Positions 56,517 to 64,000 of a stretch of 64,000 bases of DNA are shown here, in pieces; position 1 is the stretch's first letter, and every line of letters begins with the position of its first letter. Under the pieces are notes generated by a model. It was not told where the DNA came from, did not search any database, and was given only the letters and a program-made list of their open reading frames with translations. Source of the stretch: Pontibacter burrus (lineage in GTDB: Bacteria; Bacteroidota; Bacteroidia; Cytophagales; Hymenobacteraceae); NCBI RefSeq assembly GCF_010686685.1, contig NZ_JAAGWD010000003.1, forward strand, positions 450,866 through 514,865, given 5' to 3'. A program made the translations under genes and the position numbers.

Positions 56517-58169
56517 ATGCAAAGGTTGTTTCTGTTTTTGCTGCTTGTAATTGCGTCTGCAACTGCGGTTGCACAGACAACGGAAACGCCCCGCAAATAC
56601 CTGATCTACCTTAACGATAAAGCCGGCACGCCATACAGTATACAACAACCTGAGCAGTTTTTAAGTGCTAAATCCATTGCCCGCCGCACAAGGCAGCAAA
56701 TTTCAGTCACTACCCGCGATCTTCCTGTTAACCCAGCTTACGTGCAGAATATAAAAGCAACCGGCGCTTTAGTTTGGTACACATCCCGTTGGTTTAATGC
56801 AGTGGTTGTACAGGCCACAGAGGCTCAGCTAGAGCAGATAAATAACCTCAACATTGTGAAGCAATCCCGTTCACTTAACCGTGTAGCCGGATCATCTGCA
56901 GAGCTTACCTATTCCACTCCCGATTCAGACACAACTGCTGTAACCAGTAAATCGTCTGTTCAAGCACTCAATAACATGTATGGCCGGGCTTTTCATCAGG
57001 CTGATATGCTAGGCGTGACAGAGCTGCATGCTGCTGGTTTTCGGGGTGAAGGGATGACCATTGCCGTACTTGATGCAGGCTTCCTTGCAGTAAATATTAT
57101 TGCTGCTTTCTCTCACCTGTACCAAAACAATCAGTTAAGGGGCACCTTCGATTTTGTTACCAAAAAGCAGGATGTTTATACGGCTAGTTCTCATGGTACA
57201 GCGGTGCTCTCTACTATGGCTGCGTATGAACCAGGTTTTATGATCGGAACTGCTTATAAAGCGAATTACCTCTTGCTACGTACCGAAGATGCCGCCTCTG
57301 AACATAACATAGAAGAAGTTAACTGGCTTATTGCTGCCGAGTATGCTGATAGTGCCGGAGCAGATGTTCTGAACTCTTCGCTGGGTTATTCTTCTTTCGA
57401 TCCGCCATCGCAAAGCTATAGTTATGAGCAGATGGATGGGAATACAACTATAGTTACTAAAGCAGCTGATTTTGCTGCTGCTACCGGAATGCTCGTTGTT
57501 ACAAGTGCCGGAAACGAAGGCAACAAAGCCTGGCAACATATTACAGCTCCTGCCGATGCCGATTCTGTGTTGGCTGTTGGTGCAGTAGATTCGCTTACAA
57601 ATATTGCTTCATTCAGCTCACGGGGACCTGCATCCGACGGTCGTGTAAAACCTGATGTGGTAGCGCTGGGGCAAAATACCTATGTGTTGAACACTGCAGG
57701 CAATCTAGTCAGAAGCAACGGAACCTCATTTTCAGGTCCGATTATGGCTGGCTTTGCCACAATACTCTGGCAGGGCTATAATTCTAAAACTAACCTGGAG
57801 TTGATCCAGTTTATCCGGCAGTCCGGCGACAGGGCCAGTGCCCCGGATAATATTTACGGCTATGGTATTCCGAGCTATAAACGGGTAGTTACTGGTTTAC
57901 CTAATTTATTTGCCAATGATGGGGTTCAGGTTGTAAATCCGGTAGCTGGTAACGAACTGGTGTTGCTGTTATCAGAACTATGGCATGGCCAGAAAGCGGA
58001 AGTCCAGTTGCTGGACGCAACTGGAAAAGCATTAAAAACCTACTCCATACAAGTAACTGCTGACAGGCAAACTATAGATCTGCAGCCGCTGGCATTGCAG
58101 AAAGGTATGTACCTGTGCAAAGTCCGTTCGGGTAAACAGGTTGCTACCATTCGTTTTGTAAAACTATAA
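56517..58169 (+). CDS. S8 subtilisin-type protease with T9SS C-terminal sorting domain
   Basis: 550 residues. Signal peptide MQRLFLFLLLVIASATAVAQ. An inhibitor-like pro-region (about 25-160) precedes the catalytic domain, with the triad Asp186 (IAVLDAGF), His226 (SSHGTAVLS) and Ser404 (NGTSFSGPIMAG), plus the oxyanion Asn in TSAGNEG. The C-terminal about 80 residues (VNPVAGNELVLLLSELWHGQKAEVQLLDATGKALKTYSI ... LQKGMYLCKVRSGKQVATIRFVKL) form a type A sorting domain for type IX secretion, so the enzyme should be exported to the cell surface or medium. Confidence 0.92.
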   Translation: MQRLFLFLLLVIASATAVAQTTETPRKYLIYLNDKAGTPYSIQQPEQFLSAKSIARRTRQQISVTTRDLPVNPAYVQNIKATGALVWYTSRWFNAVVVQATEAQLEQINNLNIVKQSRSLNRVAGSSAELTYSTPDSDTTAVTSKSSVQALNNMYGRAFHQADMLGVTELHAAGFRGEGMTIAVLDAGFLAVNIIAAFSHLYQNNQLRGTFDFVTKKQDVYTASSHGTAVLSTMAAYEPGFMIGTAYKANYLLLRTEDAASEHNIEEVNWLIAAEYADSAGADVLNSSLGYSSFDPPSQSYSYEQMDGNTTIVTKAADFAAATGMLVVTSAGNEGNKAWQHITAPADADSVLAVGAVDSLTNIASFSSRGPASDGRVKPDVVALGQNTYVLNTAGNLVRSNGTSFSGPIMAGFATILWQGYNSKTNLELIQFIRQSGDRASAPDNIYGYGIPSYKRVVTGLPNLFANDGVQVVNPVAGNELVLLLSELWHGQKAEVQLLDATGKALKTYSIQVTADRQTIDLQPLALQKGMYLCKVRSGKQVATIRFVKL

Positions 58170-58227
58170 AGTGCTGCTCCTGGGTAATAGCCCTGAAGTA
58201 TGCTTTTTCAACTTCTATATAATTCAA

Positions 58228-58235
58228 TACCTTTG
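58228..58235 (+). promoter_or_regulatory. rpe -7 element TACCTTTG
   Basis: TAnnTTTG match only five bases before the rpe ATG, so the transcript could be nearly leaderless. Confidence 0.45.
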
Positions 58236-58240
58236 CCGGC

Positions 58241-58897
58241 ATGAGACCACTAATTGCCCCTTCCGTACTAGCTTCAGATTTTGCTAACCTGCAGTCCGAA
58301 GTAGAAATGCTAAATAAAAGCCAGGCAGACTGGCTGCACATTGATATTATGGACGGCCGTTTTGTGCCGAACATTTCCTTTGGCTTCCCGGTGATGGAAT
58401 CCATTAAAAAGCATGCGCAGAAGCCGATGGATGTGCACCTGATGATTGTAGAGCCTGAGCTTTACATTGAGCGATTCCGCGAGGCAGGAGCTGAGGTTAT
58501 TTCGGTACACATAGAAGCCTGTAACCACCTGCACCGCACTATACAGCAGATAAAAGCAACCGGAGCAAAAGCCGGCGTTGCTGTTAACCCGCATACATCT
58601 GTAAGGCTGCTCGAAGATATTATCGCTGACCTGGACCTGGTTTGCCTGATGTCAGTGAATCCTGGCTTCGGCGGTCAGAAGTTTATTGAAAACACGTACC
58701 GAAAGACCGAAACATTAAAAAATCTGATTATACAGCATAATTCTCAGGCACTTATCGAAATTGATGGTGGAGTTAACCAACAGAATGCGCCAAAACTCGT
58801 TGAAAGCGGTGCTGATGTACTAGTAGCCGGTAGCTTTGTGTTTTCTGCTGCTGATCCTATTACCACCATCGCAGATCTGAAGAACTTATCTAAATAA
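58241..58897 (+). CDS. rpe: ribulose-phosphate 3-epimerase
   Basis: 218-residue TIM-barrel enzyme of the pentose phosphate pathway, interconverting ribulose-5-P and xylulose-5-P. MRPLIAPSVLASDFANLQSEVEML, HIDIMDGRFVPNISFG (metal His/Asp), VHLMIVEPELYIERF, LVCLMSVNPGFGGQKFI and EIDGGVNQQNAPKLVESGADVLVAGSFVF are the family signatures with catalytic Asp and metal ligands intact. No shared operon partner is visible upstream, and the TonB-dependent receptor starts 12 bases after it. Confidence 0.96.
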   Translation: MRPLIAPSVLASDFANLQSEVEMLNKSQADWLHIDIMDGRFVPNISFGFPVMESIKKHAQKPMDVHLMIVEPELYIERFREAGAEVISVHIEACNHLHRTIQQIKATGAKAGVAVNPHTSVRLLEDIIADLDLVCLMSVNPGFGGQKFIENTYRKTETLKNLIIQHNSQALIEIDGGVNQQNAPKLVESGADVLVAGSFVFSAADPITTIADLKNLSK

Positions 58898-58909
58898 TTA
58901 GTCGCCCTG

Positions 58910-61342
58910 ATGCTGAAATATCTGACGGTATGGTGTATGCTGCTTTTGCCGCTGTGTGTTTTAGCTCAAGAGGGAACTATAAAAGGTACTGTCAGCACCC
59001 CGGATAAGCTGCCGCTGGAGCTGGCAACTATAGGTGTTAAAGGAACTACCCTTGGTACAAAAACCAATGCCAACGGTGAATTTAGCTTACGGGTTCCGGC
59101 AGGTAAGCCACTAGAGTTGCACATCCGGTACCTGGGTTATAAAGAGCTGATACAAAAGGTACAGGTGCCATATGGGCAAACTATAGCTTTAAGTATTGTG
59201 CTTGAGCCTGACCCAAAGCAGTTGAACACAGTGCAGGTACATGGCAAACGCGATGACGATACCCGGGAACAAGTAAGTACAACTAAACTCGACCCGCGTG
59301 AGATCCGCAACCTGCCATCAGCTTATGGTGACTTCAACAAAATTCTTGTAACACTTCCAGGCGTTAGCAGCAATAACGAGCTGTCGAGCACTTATTCAGT
59401 CCGTGGCGGTAACTTTGATGAGAACCTGGTTTATGTTAACGGGATCGAAATCTACCGGCCTTTCCTCATCAGCAATGCGCAGCAGGAGGGACTCAGCTTT
59501 GTAAACCCGGATTTGGTTGAGAACATTGAGTTTTCTTCTGGAGGTTGGCAGCCGAAGTATGGCGATAAGCTGTCGTCGGTGTTAAGCATTGCCTATAAAC
59601 GACCTACCGAATTTGCTGCCTCCGTTACAGGCGGATTGACAGGCGGCTCAATACATTTAGAGAATGCGTCCCGAAACAAACGCATATCTTACTTATTTGG
59701 TGTACGGCATAAGAATGGACAGTATATGCTGCAGAGCCTGCAAACAGATGGCGAATACAGGCCCCGTTTCAGCGATGCGCAGGCGCTCGTTAATCTGGAC
59801 CTGACCAAAGGAGCAGAGCCAACTGGTAAAACGATGCTTAGCATTCTTACCAGCTACGCCAACAACGACTACCTGGTTATTCCGGAATCAAGAGTTACAA
59901 CGTTTGGTACACGCCAGGTACCGCTCCGCCTTTATGTCGGCTTTGATGGTCGTGAGAAAATGACCTATAACACGTACCAGGCCGGCATTAACCTATCCCA
60001 TCAGTTTACAACAAACTATACCTCCGAGCTTATAGTTTCCGGGGTGGAGTCGAGGGAGCGGGAGTTCCGCGATCTGGAAGCCGGCTACCGTATCTGCGAA
60101 ATGGACAACACCGGTAACTTTGAGGAGTGCCAGATGGTGCTGGGTGTTGGCAGCGAATTTAACCACGCCCGGAATGCATTGTTGGCCCGTATTTTTACTG
60201 CTGAAACCCGAAATACCTGGCAACTGAATCAGCATAACCAGCTACTGTTCGGATTAAAGGTTGGTTTGGAAAAGATACAGGATAAGCTGGAAGAGTATGG
60301 TTTTACCGATTCAGCTGATTATGTGTCGCAGACCTATTTTCTGGATGCAGGCCTAAACCTGAACACGATCCGTTATAATGCTTATCTGCAGCATACTATA
60401 AACCTGGACACGCTAAAAACCCTGACCTATGGTATTCGTGCAAGCTATTGGGATCTGAACCGTGAGTGGCTCATTTCACCGCGTATTCAATATTCCTTCA
60501 TTACCCGCCATAATCCTGATCTCTCATTTAAAGCAGCGCTCGGCGTATATTACCAGCCACCTTTCTACCGCGAGCTCCGCGATTTTGACGGTAACCTGAA
60601 TCCGGACCTGAAAGCACAGCGATCTGTACATGCTATAGTTGGCAGCGATTACCTGTTTAAGGCCTGGGAACGTGATTTTAAGCTGACAACCGAACTGTAC
60701 TATAAACACCTGACCAATGTAGTGCCTTATGACATCGACAATGTAAGGCTGCGCTATTATGCGCATAACAACGCCAAGGCCTATGCAGCTGGATTTGACG
60801 TGCGTGTGAATGGTGAATTTATAAAAGGAGCGGAATCATGGCTGAGCCTTGGACTGATGACAACCCGCGAAGATGTAGCCGGTGACTCTGTAACAGTATT
60901 TAATCCGGCAGGGCAGGAGACAGGCAGAGAGGCACAGGGGTATATCCGCAGACCTTCAGACCAGATCGTGAATGTTGGAATCTTTTTTCAGGACCACCTC
61001 CCTGATAACCCAACTATAAGAATGTACCTGAACCTGGTGTACGGCAGCGGTTTACCGTTTGGGCCGCCACGTCAGCCAGAGTTCCGTAATTCTTTTTCGG
61101 GCAAATCTTACAAACGCATCGACATTGGTTTTTCAAAAGTATTGATTCTGGAGAATGAGCTTGTGCAGCGAAACAAGTTTGCGTTGGAAAGTCTTTGGAT
61201 AGGGCTGGAAGTACTTAATATTATCGATGCAAACAACAGAGTATCTTATACTTATGTTAAAGATTTAAATAACATAACATATGCTGTGCCGAACTACCTG
61301 ACAGGCCGCCGATTAAATCTGCGTTTCGTAGCTAAGTTCTAA
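58910..61342 (+). CDS. TonB-dependent receptor with carboxypeptidase-like regulatory domain
   Basis: 810 residues. Signal peptide MLKYLTVWCMLLLPLCVLAQ, then a CarboxypepD_reg-like beta-sandwich (EGTIKGTVSTPDKLPLELATIGVKGTTLGTKTNANGEFSLRVPAG), a plug (REIRNLPSAYGDFNKILVTLPGVSSNNELSSTYSVRGGNFDENLVYVNGIEIYRPFLIS) and a barrel ending RLNLRFVAKF. It lacks the SusC length of about 1000 residues and no SusD neighbour follows, so it is more like a general TonB-dependent transporter. Substrate unknown. Confidence 0.92.
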   Translation: MLKYLTVWCMLLLPLCVLAQEGTIKGTVSTPDKLPLELATIGVKGTTLGTKTNANGEFSLRVPAGKPLELHIRYLGYKELIQKVQVPYGQTIALSIVLEPDPKQLNTVQVHGKRDDDTREQVSTTKLDPREIRNLPSAYGDFNKILVTLPGVSSNNELSSTYSVRGGNFDENLVYVNGIEIYRPFLISNAQQEGLSFVNPDLVENIEFSSGGWQPKYGDKLSSVLSIAYKRPTEFAASVTGGLTGGSIHLENASRNKRISYLFGVRHKNGQYMLQSLQTDGEYRPRFSDAQALVNLDLTKGAEPTGKTMLSILTSYANNDYLVIPESRVTTFGTRQVPLRLYVGFDGREKMTYNTYQAGINLSHQFTTNYTSELIVSGVESREREFRDLEAGYRICEMDNTGNFEECQMVLGVGSEFNHARNALLARIFTAETRNTWQLNQHNQLLFGLKVGLEKIQDKLEEYGFTDSADYVSQTYFLDAGLNLNTIRYNAYLQHTINLDTLKTLTYGIRASYWDLNREWLISPRIQYSFITRHNPDLSFKAALGVYYQPPFYRELRDFDGNLNPDLKAQRSVHAIVGSDYLFKAWERDFKLTTELYYKHLTNVVPYDIDNVRLRYYAHNNAKAYAAGFDVRVNGEFIKGAESWLSLGLMTTREDVAGDSVTVFNPAGQETGREAQGYIRRPSDQIVNVGIFFQDHLPDNPTIRMYLNLVYGSGLPFGPPRQPEFRNSFSGKSYKRIDIGFSKVLILENELVQRNKFALESLWIGLEVLNIIDANNRVSYTYVKDLNNITYAVPNYLTGRRLNLRFVAKF

Positions 61343-61351
61343 CCTATAGTT

Positions 61352-61380
61352 AAAAAAAGAGCCCCGAAGTAGAGGCTCTC
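61352..61380 (-). terminator. terminator of the DUF2911 gene
   Basis: Read on the reverse strand, stem AGAGCC / GGCTCT is followed by TTTTTTT, adjacent to AACTATAGTT motifs on both sides. Confidence 0.6.
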
Positions 61381-61398
61381 AACTATAAACTATAGTTC

Positions 61399-62268
61399 TT
61401 ACATTTTACGCTTTTTCCAGGCGCTGTGTGCGTTTTCAATATCACGGGCATACGTCTGATACGACTCCGGTTCCTGCTGCCCTAATTTAATAGCCTTTGC
61501 TGTCAGATCGGCTGCAACACCATATTCACGGTTTAGAGCGTATAGTTTGGCTTTCACCCAGTTATTAAAAAATGTCTCCTTAATAGCGATTGATTTATTA
61601 ATGATCTCCAGGGCACGCTGATGAAGCTCTTTTCGGGAGATCATATAATCAGCACACTGCGCCCAGATGTACCAGTCATCAGGGGCGGCTTTGGAAAGCG
61701 CATCTTCAATATTTGCCAGTGCTTTCCTTTCTATTTCTGTTTCGATGCGTAGCGAGATCTGTGTATTTTCCCAGGTCAGGTTCAGATAGCCCGTATTTGT
61801 GCCGATTTCGGAGAAACTAAACTGTAATGTTTCGTGGAACGGTACTTTTTTCGGCGTTACACGCAAATAAGCTACGTCCTTCAACTCGTCATATCCTTCG
61901 AGGCCCCATAAAGTAGTATCGCGGTTCAACACTACGTTCCACACGCTGTCGCTCTCCGGTAGAATAAAAAATGAGTATGTACCTGCTGGCACCCGCTCGT
62001 GGTTCAGGAATAGTTCGTCTGTAAAAGTGATGAGTGTAGCATCGTTAGCGCCTGCACGCCATAGTTTGCCGAAAGGAACAAGCCCGCCAAAAACTTTACG
62101 GCCTTTTACGCCAGGTGCATGATAATGTACTGAAACATCTGTAAGCCCTATAGTTTGCTTTACAAAGGACTCAGGGCTGGCCTGCGGAAGTTTAACCTGG
62201 GCACTAGCTCTAGTACCAGAAGTCAAAATAAGAAAAAGAAACAGTAGTCTAAACAGGTACTTATTCAT
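61399..62268 (-). CDS. secreted DUF2911-family protein
   Basis: 289 residues. The signal peptide MNKYLFRLLFLFLILTSGTRASAQ is followed by the DUF2911 core (QTIGLTDVSVHYHAPGVKGRKVFGGLVPFGKLWRAGANDATLITFTDELFLNHERVPAGTYSFFILPESDSVWNVVLNRDTTLWG). A C-terminal helical part resembles a TPR-like segment (KALANIEDALSKAAPDDWYIWAQCADYMISRKELHQRALEIINKSI). The family is common in Bacteroidota with no known activity. It is convergent with the TonB-dependent receptor. Confidence 0.85.
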   Translation of the reverse strand: MNKYLFRLLFLFLILTSGTRASAQVKLPQASPESFVKQTIGLTDVSVHYHAPGVKGRKVFGGLVPFGKLWRAGANDATLITFTDELFLNHERVPAGTYSFFILPESDSVWNVVLNRDTTLWGLEGYDELKDVAYLRVTPKKVPFHETLQFSFSEIGTNTGYLNLTWENTQISLRIETEIERKALANIEDALSKAAPDDWYIWAQCADYMISRKELHQRALEIINKSIAIKETFFNNWVKAKLYALNREYGVAADLTAKAIKLGQQEPESYQTYARDIENAHSAWKKRKM

Positions 62269-62745
62269 CAGATAAATTCTATTTGCGTTTTAGGTACGGG
62301 TTTAAATCCTCCCGAAAAAACCTTGCCAGTTCTCTCTCAACTAGAACAAATGCAAAGATATAAAATTTAAGTCTAAGTTAACTTTCATAATAGTTCGAAG
62401 TGTGCTATAGATAACGCTTATAGTTGGTACATATATGCTCCACTCTAATAATAAATCCATTGGCATAACATAACATCGCGTCTACATTATTTTATGTTGG
62501 TTATAGAACTAATACAACTTTTTATACATTAATTTGTATAAGTCTTAAATAAAGCTAAAATAATCTAATAAATATTTAATTGATTAAGTTTTGATAACTA
62601 CTGATGGTGGTTCATCAACTTAAACTTGCCTGGTAAAGCTGTTTCGCTTGACCATTACAGGTGAGTTATGCCCTTTTGTTGCGCCACAGTTAGATGTCGC
62701 GAGTTAATGTAGAGTCAGTTTTATAAAAAAAATAACCCTAGTAGT
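62269..62745. other. AT-rich intergenic region upstream of the surface protein gene
   Basis: About 480 bases without a credible gene. It is clearly AT-rich, with CTATAG at about 62405. A long leader or regulatory region for the giant gene is likely. No TAnnTTTG promoter is convincingly placed, and no RNA gene was recognised. Confidence 0.4.
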
Positions 62746-64000
62746 ATGTATGTGAAAAATTTACTCAAGAAATCATCTAAATGGCGTGTCCTGTATCTTA
62801 TCACGTTAATTAGTACACTCACTTTTGTTGGCGTAAGCGCCTTCAATAATTATCAGCCAACTGTAATGTCTGATAAGGATGATTATGCACCTGGGGAGAT
62901 AGCCATCATAACTGGCTATGGATGGACACAAGATAGTTTAGTTGATGTCCACTTTGAAGAAGAACCAGCCCATGATCATCATCATGGCTATCATGATACA
63001 AAAGTTAATCCAGATGGCTCATGGAAAATTGAGTTTCCTATAGAAGATCGGCACTTGGGTGTCGCTTTTACGGTAATAGTTAATGGCAAACAAAGTGGTG
63101 CAGAAGCCAGAACATATTTTACTGATGCGCCAACATTAGCTTCAATTTCACCTACAAGTGGTCCAACAACAGGTGGTACTTTAGTTACTTTAACAGGATC
63201 AGGTTATGTAAGTTCTGCCTCATCTATTACTGTTAAATTTGGAAATTTATCAGTAACAGGTACGCGTATAAATAATAATACTGTAACAGCAATTGCTCCC
63301 GCACAATCAGCAGGTACTTTAGACGTTTCAATAACAGTTGTTGCACCCGGTGGCGGTAACTCTGGTACTGCAACATTAGCGAATGCTTATACTTATAATG
63401 CTCCTTGCACTACCCCAGACAAACCAACTATAACTGCTCAATCTGGAACAACGGCATGTCCAGGAAGTACAGTTACTTTAACATCTTCTGCCTCTTCCGG
63501 AAACCAGTGGTATCGAAACGGGAATATAATATCTGGAGCAACAAGCCAGTCATTTACAGCAAATGAGAGTGGCTCTTACACAGTTATTGTATCAGCAAAC
63601 GGATGCTCATCATCTGCTTCTGAGCCCACTGTTGTAACTATAGAAGACGTAACAGCTCCTGATACACCAACTATAGCTGCCGCCACAGGGGAATGTTCAG
63701 TAACTGTAACTGCTCCAACTACAACTGACAACTGTGCCAGCATAGTAACGGGAACAACATCAAACCCAACAGAATATACTACTCAGGGTACTTACACTAT
63801 CTCCTGGACTTTCAGCGACGGCAATGGTAATTCTACAACTGCTACCCAACAGGTTATAGTGAAGGATGAAATTGCGCCGGTGATCGCCGCTACCGAGCCC
63901 GTGACGGCCAACACCGATGCCGGCGCTTGTAGCGCCCGCGTGGAGATCAGCGCTCCTGAGGCCAGCGACAACTGCGCTGTTGGCACGCCAACGGGCACTC
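62746..64000 (+). CDS. large HYR-repeat surface protein (5' part, cut by window edge)
   Basis: From ATG 62746 the frame stays open to the window edge (418 codons). The N-terminus has a membrane-exit helix (LYLITLISTLTFVGVSAF), then an adhesin-type segment (SDKDDYAPGEIAIITGYGW). An IPT/TIG domain follows at about 128-217 (APTLASISPTSGPTTGGTLVTLTGSGY), an Ig-like domain at about 219-300, and HYR repeats from about 301 (DVTAPDTPTIAAATGECSVTVTAPTTTDNC...). The HYR unit starting near residue 375 is much more GC-rich at DNA level. Such proteins are usually very long, with a T9SS C-terminal domain (off window, not seen). Confidence 0.85.
   Translation, partial: MYVKNLLKKSSKWRVLYLITLISTLTFVGVSAFNNYQPTVMSDKDDYAPGEIAIITGYGWTQDSLVDVHFEEEPAHDHHHGYHDTKVNPDGSWKIEFPIEDRHLGVAFTVIVNGKQSGAEARTYFTDAPTLASISPTSGPTTGGTLVTLTGSGYVSSASSITVKFGNLSVTGTRINNNTVTAIAPAQSAGTLDVSITVVAPGGGNSGTATLANAYTYNAPCTTPDKPTITAQSGTTACPGSTVTLTSSASSGNQWYRNGNIISGATSQSFTANESGSYTVIVSANGCSSSASEPTVVTIEDVTAPDTPTIAAATGECSVTVTAPTTTDNCASIVTGTTSNPTEYTTQGTYTISWTFSDGNGNSTTATQQVIVKDEIAPVIAATEPVTANTDAGACSARVEISAPEASDNCAVGTPTGT

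Larger units (their letters stand above)
1995..61397. repeat. iterated palindrome AACTATAGTT (perfect copies)
   Basis: Perfect decamers read at 1995-2004, 2090-2099, 5328-5337, 18623-18632, 49353-49362, 53729-53738, 57446-57455 and 61388-61397, four of them inside genes (or almost so) and the others intergenic. Imperfect copies with the CTATAG core or one AACTATA half site are scattered throughout. Copies lie within pnp, trxB, parC, folC and others without disturbing the frame. Confidence 0.85.

Noticed and set aside
1..64000. The palindrome as a MITE or transposon remnant
   Set aside because: Copies are 6-10 bases with unrelated flanks and no target duplications or longer common unit.
1..64000. 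CRISPR arrays, prophage or insertion sequences
   Set aside because: I saw no regularly spaced long direct repeats, transposase or integrase motifs, or phage structural genes.

Overview
The window is a chromosomal segment of a Gram-negative Bacteroidota, most likely a Cytophagales member of the Hymenobacteraceae/Pontibacter type (the genus is inference). The evidence is a short primary sigma factor, TAnnTTTG-type promoters, few strong Shine-Dalgarno sites, a subtilisin with a type IX secretion (T9SS) C-terminal tail, a bacillithiol gene, an HU-CCDC81/SPOR protein, a TonB-dependent receptor with a carboxypeptidase-like N-terminal domain, and a giant HYR-repeat surface protein. Gene density is high, most genes are housekeeping, and I see no prophage, insertion sequence or CRISPR array.

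Layout. 1-6 kb: pgi (3' end off the window), a small hydrophilic ORF, trehalose-6-phosphate phosphatase, an exonuclease/GIY-YIG fusion and an AI-2E family permease. 6-16 kb: topoisomerase IV (parE-parC), two TPR proteins, then thrS-infC-rpmI-rplT, in which infC starts at a rare ATA codon behind a strong Shine-Dalgarno. 16-26.5 kb: a small secreted protein, then a leftward block of alpha-2-macroglobulin, PBP1C, a DisA-N-like (DACNV-type) protein and a Gre-like factor. 26.5-34.8 kb: glycine-zipper protein, lipoprotein, tRNA-Met, START-like protein, LptF/G permease, rpsO, pnp, sigma factor, thioredoxin reductase. 35-43.5 kb: M23/LysM peptidase, bshB1, accC, an alpha-oxoamine synthase-like enzyme, a histone H1-like protein, tyrS, an unknown membrane protein and holA. 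43.7-53.6 kb: an envelope cluster (1011-residue TPR protein, outer-membrane barrel, HU/SPOR membrane protein, ExbB, ExbD, TonB-like) running into folC and trmB. 53.8-64 kb: a TrpF-like protein lacking the catalytic Cys, mnmA, lipoprotein, T9SS subtilisin, rpe, TonB-dependent receptor, DUF2911 protein, and the start of an HYR adhesin.

The most striking signal is not a gene. The palindrome AACTATAGTT and its half sites (AACTATA / TATAGTT) are scattered through the whole window, inside conserved genes as well as between them. Eight copies are perfect and roughly 80 copies of the core CTATAG were found by eye. It behaves like a highly iterated palindrome (compare HIP1 of cyanobacteria). It overlaps the infC start codon and forms the base of a perfect 22-bp terminator stem between bshB1 and accC.

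Other points of interest are the DisA-N-like protein, the HU-SPOR protein that may link nucleoid and cell wall, the TrpF-like paralogue, and an abrupt GC shift inside the HYR adhesin gene at the right edge.
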